DNA from: Jacaranda mimosifolia
Lineage: Eukaryota; Streptophyta; Magnoliopsida; Lamiales; Bignoniaceae
Assembly (NCBI GenBank): GCA_018894105.1
Contig: CM032123.1
Location: 27,629,744 to 27,693,743, forward strand
Reading direction: 5' to 3'
DNA length: 64,000 bases
Every line of letters starts with the position of its first letter. Positions within the stretch are counted from its first letter, which is position 1. Position numbers and translations under genes: made by a program. Positions 58,101 through 64,000 of the stretch are shown piece by piece. The notes beneath the pieces were generated by a model. That model searched no databases. It had not been told where the DNA came from and saw only the letters and a program-made list of their open reading frames with translations.

Positions 58101-61100
58101 TAAAATGAAAAAAAAAATATATATATATATATAAAAGGACTGGGGAGAAGAAAATGACGGGAAGAAAGTCAGAGATACTGATTTTGTTAAAAACACCATA
58201 GAAGAAAAAAACAATCTGGTTTTGGAAAGATGAAAGGACCAAAAGAAAAAAACAAAAGATAAAAAGGACTTGGAAGAAGAAAAGATGATGGGAACAAGAA
58301 ATGAAAGAAGACAAAAAAGAATAAACAGTGAATGGAGAAGTAAGTTACTAGCACGCTGGCTTGCTCGTTTCGTGGAGAAGAGGCCAGAGAAGGAGGCTGC
58401 TCATTTACTGGGGTTTGTGCCGCTGGGTTTACTGGCTGGAACCTGGAAGGGCCCAAATGATGCACAGTGGATGGATTTTCCGGGCTTTAACCCTGCAGCT
58501 TACTGTAGCGCTTATAACGCGGCGCTGTGCTATTGCGCAATAACGCAAGTAGCAGTGCGTAGCGCGCTACATATATCCCGATGAGCAGAGCGACGCGAAG
58601 CGCACACGGTGCGCTTCGCATTGCTTTGCGCTATAGAGCGCGCAACAACTATACTAACTATATGCATGACATGCATATCTATTATCTACATTGACATAAA
58701 TAACAGAATACGGACCCATATTAGCATTTAGTCACATGCATACACTGGCATTCTTCATAGGCAGGCACAATACATCTATTATGCATGTGAACTTAGGGAA
58801 ACAAAGAGAAGGGATCAGGAGAGAGGAGGCATATAGCATGAGCACATGGTGAAGGCTAGAATTGCAAAAATGGTGTAAAGATCTCCCTTCTGCTTGTATG
58901 AATAAAAAGTGGATAAACAATGAAGACCTTGGGCAAAATGCGGTGAGCAAAATTTCCTCATACCACACTAATATATTTATGGGAAACACACAATACTATC
59001 AATGGTCTAGTTTTCTTGGTCACCAGCAGTATCCAATTTAAAAAATATATTAAAATGCTTAATAATGTAAACAATTGAATATCTCACATAAACTTAACTC
59101 CGCTTGAAAAAATAGTTATACCAAATATGTAAAACTCATAATTAGAAATGGTGATGCCTACATATATAAGCCATAGGAACTAACTTTTAACTATAATTCA
59201 AGAAAGCAAAATTGTGACTAAAGTTGTTAATACTCCTTATGCTCAGTATAAAATCATTTGCCTCATGTCTCATCATTTTCTTATGGATTTCTCTGTGGAG
59301 ATGTAATCCCATGAAACTTTTATCAGCAATTGTGGACTTCGAGTTTTAGGCCTAAAATAGTAAACTAGCATTGAAAGTGTCTTTTGGGTTTTGAAAATTA
59401 GCAGTAGAAGAAGAAACCAGACTCTTCTCCTAAAAGCATTAGGAACTTAATGTGGCCTCCTCCGACCTCCTATATGCATTAGAAGACTAGCATATAAAAG
59501 CTTAGGACACTAGGGGCTCGATGGTGAAAATGTAAGTGATGTTTGACTAAGGTTAGTTATTTTCAAAACTTGATCTTTGATGAGTATAGGAATTAAATGT
59601 CCCACATTATGGCACACATATAGTCACATGTAGGGGTGTAATTGAGCCAAGCCGAGTTTGGGCAAAATTTTCGAGCTCGACGAGCCTAAAATTTTAAACT
59701 CGAGCTTGGCTCGACAAAAATTCGAGCTCGGCTTGACAAATGAATTGTAAAAAACTGCAAGTTCGAACTCGAGCTCGAACTCAAAATAAAAAAATAGTAA
59801 TATAATATATATTTATTAATAAAATAAAAAATAAAATTTAATTATATACTGGCTTGCGAGCCTCGAGCCTAGATATAGACGGCTCGAGTTAGAGCTCGAC
59901 TCAAGTCGAGCTCGCTCGAGCTCGGCTCTTGAACTGGCTCGACTCATTTGCACCCCTGATCACATGTCAACAAGGCTTAGCTACAGCCGTGCAAGAAAGT
60001 TTCCTTGGTTACGTAACCGCAAATGAACCACATCTAGTAGACTAGTAGTAGATTGCACATATTGGTTATTACATTGGAAAAGAAAATAACAAAATAATAA
60101 TTGCATGCATGGGCAAGTACATGCAGATTTCATTAAAATGAAGATTGCTCATGAATGCCTAATTTAATAAGATTTGGTTAATATTAAAGAAACCTTTGTT
60201 ATGATTAAGATTTGTTAGTTTAAATTAATAAAAGTCAAACGTTCTTCAGCCTATTTATATGCTTGAAAAGGAAATATTCTCCAGAAACTCAAACGGACCT
60301 TCTTCAAGATTTTGGCATGAAATTGTTATCATAATTAGCTCATGACTCAATTTCATTAAGAAATGTATGAGATGAGGCAAAAATAGGCACAGTTAAATGT
60401 TAAATTACTGAGTTATAGGATGTTTGCACTTGCTTATGATATTTTCCAGTTCGTCTCTCAGAGGGGTAACATAATCCAGAAAAAAACAATTTTATCGCTA
60501 AAATAAAATTAGTATTGCTATAACCAAACAAAATTAGCACATACATTGGCAGCAAAATTTGATGTTATGCAATCGTCAAGCCACCTCACAGTACGATCAA
60601 CCGACGCTCTGTTCCTCTTCTCAGAAACCCAAACAGGGACTTCATCTGCCAATGTAGCCCACATATTGGGCCTCATTGAAGAAATCATTTCCATGTACTG
60701 TACCGGTTTTATCTACAATAAACTCAAATCATCAAGCAAATTGCACCATATAGTATTGCAACAACTCCGTTCTGATGAAGAAACTGAAAAGTTTTACCAA
60801 GAGGCGACCACAAGGAGTCTCAAAGGAAGCTCCCATCTTGTTACTGCTCTGATAATCCGGCAGGGATATAATGGAATCCCTTGGGATGGCCATAAACACA
60901 TGTTCTGTCAAACCAAGAAGCTGATGCAGGCCTCCCATTTCGGATATTGTTTTCAGCGAGATGCCTTCTGAACTGAAAAACCCACCAAAGCAAGGGAAAG
61001 AATTAACCCTACTAAAATAAACTCTTCAGATGGACAAAATCGCAAACACCTAATCCGCAACACAAAAACCTTGACACGACAACACTCTAACATGCATCAT

Positions 61101-61341
61101 GCAAATATAACAAACCAAAAAGCACGAATATGGTTAGAAGGAGGTACAAATGAAGAGGGCTGAATTGGAGGAGGCGAGAGTCGGGGTTAGGGAGAGAAGA
61201 GAGGAGGTCAGGGGAGATGAAGGCGGGCAGGCCCTTGCGAGTAGTGAGAAGGAGAGCTGGAGTTTCTAATGAGCAGCTGCCCACCTGCAGTACGCCTGCC
61301 CGACCTCCGCCCTTGCTCCATGCCTTGACACTGAATTTCAT
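52160..61341 (-). CDS. QTRT2: Queuine tRNA-ribosyltransferase accessory subunit 2 (QTRT2)
   Basis: QTRT2 pairs with catalytic QTRT1 to exchange guanine for queuine at the wobble position of tRNAs with GUN anticodons. Eukaryotes salvage queuine rather than make it. Ten exons on the minus strand give 400 codons: 61148-61341, 60798-60972, 60545-60712, 57011-57104, 54469-54539, 53778-53829, 53422-53470, 53026-53163, 52394-52513, 52160-52301. All introns are GT-AG. Marks: ETPALLLTTRKGLP near the N-terminus, MGGLHQLLG, NKMGASFETPCGRLLIKP, GGAVFGSIVGGSKIEER, IGGFGLGESMDERPALL, GLGLPEEVLQGVAAGIDLFD (Asp263, Asp266), and the zinc site GCKCYTCQNHTKAYINH with Cys324, Cys326, Cys329 and distant His355 in IHN. 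The missing active-site context of QTRT1 and the overall match favour QTRT2. The start MKFSVKAWS fits the family; an in-frame upstream ATG at 61557 would add 72 residues without similarity. The tail has five Ala from a GCT repeat. Confidence 0.95.
54740..56430. mobile_element. Likely LTR-retroelement remnant with a two-copy 460-bp repeat, QTRT2 intron 4
   Basis: Two diverged copies of about 460 bp lie in tandem at about 55180-55645 and 55646-56110. Both contain TTTGACAAATCAAT, TATTCTAGGA, AGATGAAT-A-TTAATTTG, and ATCAATTGAGTGGAACCTTCT. Downstream, GGGATCAACACTCTACACATC and CGTGCACTTGCGTG (about 56350-56405) resemble the leader that precedes gag in large plant LTR retroelements, and 54840-54960 (AGACAGAAGAGCGCC) resembles their LTR/leader sequence. 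No gag or pol frame remains and no LTR pair was delimited, so the class is a guess from word patterns. Confidence 0.35.
57317..57711. repeat. 395-bp direct repeat, copy 1 (QTRT2 intron 3)
   Basis: Starts AACTATATG and ends in a short A/T run. It matches copy 2 at 58656-59051 at nearly every base, with scattered substitutions (for example ATAAGAGAATACGG versus ATAACAGAATACGG). Ends are not TG/CA, so it does not look like an LTR. Confidence 0.85.
57712..58655. other. GCGC-rich spacer between the two direct repeats
   Basis: Both ends are unusually rich in AGCGC/GCGCT words (57716-57785 and 58500-58640), such as AGCTATAGCGCATAAC and GCGCTATAGAGCGCGC, which can fold on themselves. The ends have weak inverted similarity (TTGAGTAGCGC left; TTGTTGCGCGC from the right). 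Inside, a block of about 90 bp is duplicated (about 57978 and 58150: AGATACTGGTCTTGGGAA / AGATACTGATTTTGTTAA), next to a C run and a TA run at 58070-58130. A plus-strand frame at 58270-58584 has no recognisable domain. Probably an inserted DNA element of unknown class. Confidence 0.5.
58656..59051. repeat. Direct repeat, copy 2 (QTRT2 intron 3)
   Basis: Partner of 57317-57711 in the same orientation, 1,339 bp further on. The few differences suggest a fairly recent duplication that includes the GCGC-rich spacer or brackets its insertion. Confidence 0.85.
59631..59958. mobile_element. hAT-type MITE, 328 bp, in QTRT2 intron 3
   Basis: The left end is TAGGGGTGTAATTGAGCC. The right end, reverse complemented, is CAGGGGTGCAAATGAGTCG. 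Flanks are GTCACATG (59623-59630) and ATCACATG (59959-59966), an 8-bp duplication with one mismatch. Both halves are dense in GAGCTCG/CTCGAGC words and the centre is AT-rich. No coding capacity. Confidence 0.8.
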
Positions 61342-62450
61342 CTTCTTGCTTCTCTCTCTTTGCAGCTTCCTACCCTCGCGCTTTGGCTTCCCTAATTTTA
61401 TGGGGGGAACCACAATTTTCAACGATCTTTTTGTCCTTTTTAAGCTAGAACACCAACAACAAAAAGGAGCTTTGCTTGTTTGGTTTTTACTGAAATATTT
61501 TCCAATTCTCATGATAAAATTAAATGGGGTGACACATTCTCCAATTTTAATTTTCAAAATATTTAATTAAATATTTAATAAAGCTATTTTCAACCCTGAA
61601 TTTATTTTATGGTCCATTTTTTGTCACATTAGCAAAACTAGCACCCCAAAAACTTAGAACCTCAAATAGCATCTAAAATTCTACTTTTTATATTATTTTA
61701 ATATACATAAACATTATTTTAGTATATTTAGACTAATCTATTTTACTTTTTTAATTTATATTTTTATCAATTATTAATTAATTTTAATTTTAAAAAATAT
61801 TTAAAAAAGGAAATAATTAATAATTAAAAAATATTATTTTATTGAATAACTTATCAAACAGTACATACTTGAAGCCTAAAAAAAAAAGAACAATACAAAT
61901 AAATTTATGAATTAGTACAATTTAGTTATCACGGTTTGACAATATAAATCTTGCTTATAAAAAATAACCAATAAGTCAAAAAAATATAATTTTACACTTA
62001 AAATTTTTGAAATATATAAAATAAATATTTTTAAAATATATGAAATAAAAATATATGTGAAATTAATATATAAGTTAATATAATTAAAAATTCTTTAAAA
62101 TTTACATAATTAATATAGAAATTAATATAAAAATTTACATAAATTAATACATAATTAATATAATTTTTTGAAATTCTTTACATTAATTAAAATAAATTAA
62201 ATAAAACAAAAAATATAATTTTACACTTAAAATTTATGAAATATATAATTTTATATATAAATATATAAAAATTAAAATTTGCTTGTAAATTAATACATAA
62301 TTTATATAATTTTTGAAATTCCTTCCATTAATTAAAATAAATTAAATAAAAATAAAATAAAATAAGAAATGGAACCTTTAACCTTGACCAAAGGTTCCAA
62401 ATTTGGAACCAAAATAGTACTTGGGTTGGAGTCCCTACTTAAAACACTCA
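61342..62450. other. QTRT2 upstream region and AT-rich intergenic DNA
   Basis: The first 200 bases upstream of the QTRT2 start (reading minus) probably hold its promoter and leader; no telo-box or clear TATA box was found. About 61600-62440 is extremely AT-rich with a direct repeat (AATATAATTTTACACTTAAAATTT at about 61984 and 62213). Possible MITE-like ends are AGCACCCCAAAAACTTAGAACC near 61640 and the opposite-strand ACTCCAACCCAAGTACTATTTTGG near 62435, but the match is weak. Confidence 0.4.
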
Positions 62451-62479
62451 AAACACCATAGATTTGAAAAACTAAATCT

Positions 62480-62775
62480 ACCGCCTCCTTTTCTACACCC
62501 TACACCTAAAAAGCCACACTTATCCAGAAGTGGAAGCTTGATGAAGGTTGAACAAAATGAAGCAATCCTGGATCTTACTTCCAAATTGGAAAGAAAGAGG
62601 CTTTATTGAACTGAGAGAAGTAGAGTACAATTCTTGTTTCTCATTTTTTAAATGAAAAATTGGGGAAGAAGACAAGTTATTTAATGGCTAATTAATTAAC
62701 CGTTACAAGCAGTTACACAAACCATAATAGAATGCTTGTTAACTCGCATCTCTATTAGTGAAACACATCTTTTTT
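62480..62775 (-). mobile_element. Probable 3' LTR remnant of the Ty3/gypsy element
   Basis: On the minus strand, a purine run (AGGAAAAAAAG, a possible polypurine tract) is followed by TGTGTTTCACTAATAG, then TGTAACTGCTTGTAACGG, and further on AATAAAGCCTC, a typical LTR poly(A) signal. It lies directly after the pol C-terminal coding remnant, where a 3' LTR belongs. The outer end was not defined. Confidence 0.45.
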
Positions 62776-62858
62776 TCCTTTACTCTTCTCTTTTCTTCTT
62801 TAATTCTTCTCTTGCTGAGCTTCATCATCCTGATTCGTGTCTCCCTATTACTGCACTA

Positions 62859-64000
62859 TCAGTTGGCATTATTTTGACTTGGACCAATCCCTCTCCCTTG
62901 AGAGGATCCTTGTCCCCAAGGATAAAAGTGAGGGTATTTCTGTTGCCTATCGTATAGGTCTTCCCACGAGTTTTCTTCTTCAAAGGCATTAAACCATTTA
63001 ACAAAAATTTGTGTAGCTGGGCGCCTATTCTTCTGGACTAATCTACGATTAAGATACACTCGGGATCAAGTAATATGTGCCCATGTGTAGTGAGATTGCT
63101 TGGTATATGAGGAATGGCAGTAACTGAACCAATCTGTTTCTTAAGGAGTGAGAAATGAGAAAACATTATAAATTTTAGATGTTAAGTTCTAGTTTATATG
63201 TAATCCCACCTTCTTAAGCACTTGAAATGAACTAAAAAAACCTAGACGAAGTTTGTGATATGAGTGCTTTTTAGTGAATTTTGTTTATAAGGTTTTAACT
63301 TAACATAAACTAAACCTCCTTCCTCAAAAGTTCTTACTCCCATGCATATCAACTTGTTGTTTCATTCAGTTTTAGGCTTTTTTCAAGTGCTGCTTAAAAA
63401 TGATTAAAGTCTCCTCTCTATGATGGAGGCTTTGATCTATTAAATCCATTTGTGACTCAAAGAAAATGTAAGAAATATGAGCAAATAGTTGAAAATCATA
63501 TAATGCCTCATAGGATGTGGCATATATTGAAGAATGATAGATGGTTTTGTCCCACAATTCTGTAAGGGGTAACAAGTGTGCCCACTCTTTAGGTCTGTCC
63601 CCAGCCATGCACCTAAGATAAGTTTCAATGCATCTATTTACCACCTCAAACTGTCCATCAGTCTGTGGGTGACAAGAGTTGGACATGTGAAGCTGAACTC
63701 TCTGAATTATAAAGGACTCTTTCCAAAGGGCACTTAAAAAAATAGGATCCTTGTAACTAACTATAATTTTAGGCATGCCATGTAATCTGAAAATGTTGGC
63801 AAGAAACAACTGTGCCACCTCTATAGCAGTTTAAGGATGTTTTAGTGCTATAAAATGAGCATACTTACTAAACCTGTCAACTACTGTAAGTATAACATCT
63901 TTCCCCTTGGATAATGGGAGTCTCTCTATGAAGTCCATGCTGACTTCTTCCCATATTCTATTGGGGATAGGTAAAGGTTGCAAGAGCCTTGGGGTAACAA
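62859..64000 (-). pseudogene. Decayed Ty3/gypsy pol: integrase core to chromodomain
   Basis: On the minus strand, from the window edge: [14 protein letters not shown] and [16 protein letters not shown] (integrase core start), an in-frame TAA at about 63830, then a long frame (63372-63818) with FLANIFRLHGMPKIIVSYKD, SNSCHPQTDGQFEVVNR and ETYLRCM of the integrase core. About 63060-63370 has the downstream SLKKHSYHKL and FQVLKKVG-type pieces in shifting frames with several stops. About 62859-63059 is a chromodomain-like tail (NRRLVQKNRRPATQIFVKWFN, NSWEDLYD). Many stops and frameshifts show the copy is dead. Order and motifs fit a chromovirus; reverse transcriptase would lie beyond the right edge. 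Confidence 0.85.

Noticed and set aside
58270..58584. 104-codon plus-strand frame in the QTRT2 intron
   Set aside because: No recognisable domain; it lies in the GCGC-rich repeat spacer, and the overlapping frames are of similar length.
57317..59051. LTR retrotransposon with 395-bp LTRs
   Set aside because: The repeats lack TG/CA ends, there is no polypurine tract or primer-binding site, and the 944-bp interior has no gag or pol.
60546..60971. 141-codon plus-strand frame
   Set aside because: It is the antisense shadow of QTRT2 exons 2 and 3.
61087..61557. Longer minus-strand frame over QTRT2 exon 1, 156 codons
   Set aside because: The upstream 72 residues are lysine/arginine-rich without family similarity, and the frame's 3' part runs past the exon 1 donor at 61147 into intron. 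The conserved protein starts at MKFSVKAWS.

Overview
This is a nuclear genomic window from a flowering plant, most likely a eudicot. Evidence: genes split into many short exons with GT-AG introns, AT-rich introns and intergenic DNA, AAACCCTA (telo-box) and GGCCCA (site II) promoter motifs, and plant-type Mutator-like (MULE), hAT and Ty3/gypsy elements. I cannot name the species. Nothing bacterial, viral or organellar was seen.

Four single-copy-type housekeeping genes could be rebuilt exon by exon, each with an unbroken frame from start to stop. (1) 1780-8790 (+): Rab GDP-dissociation inhibitor, 13 exons, 445 aa. (2) 12498-27946 (+): GPI ethanolamine phosphate transferase 3 (PIG-O), 20 exons, 953 aa, with one GC-AG intron. 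(3) 29793-37671 (+): RIO-type kinase 2, 12 exons, 492 aa. (4) 52160-61341 (-): queuine tRNA-ribosyltransferase accessory subunit 2 (QTRT2), 10 exons, 400 aa. They act in vesicle traffic, GPI-anchor synthesis in the ER, 40S ribosome maturation and tRNA queuosine modification. They do not form a pathway or cluster; their closeness looks incidental.

The rest is largely transposon-derived. The left edge (1-1250) is the end of a MULE whose minus strand encodes the N-terminal part of a MuDR-type transposase. A 1.19-kb hAT element with a perfect 8-bp target duplication sits directly upstream of PIG-O. Between RIOK2 and QTRT2 lies about 14 kb of repeats: an inverted-repeat element (39.1-40.66 kb); about 11 diverged tandem repeats of mostly 410-490 bp (41.3-45.6 kb), ending at 46.7 kb in a terminus like the left-edge MULE; a 2.05-kb MULE with a perfect 9-bp target duplication and a nested hAT element; and a 1.83-kb MULE with about 290-bp inverted repeats, a perfect 9-bp target duplication and a GC-richer insert. 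QTRT2 introns hold a 328-bp hAT MITE, a 395-bp direct duplication around a 944-bp GCGC-rich insert, and a two-copy 460-bp repeat of likely retroelement origin. The right edge (about 62.5-64 kb) is the decayed 3' end of a chromodomain Ty3/gypsy element on the minus strand.

No gene set looks like an undescribed system. The most unusual material is the MULE family with subterminal tandem arrays, and the hAT insertion whose target duplication overlaps a TATA-like box of PIG-O.
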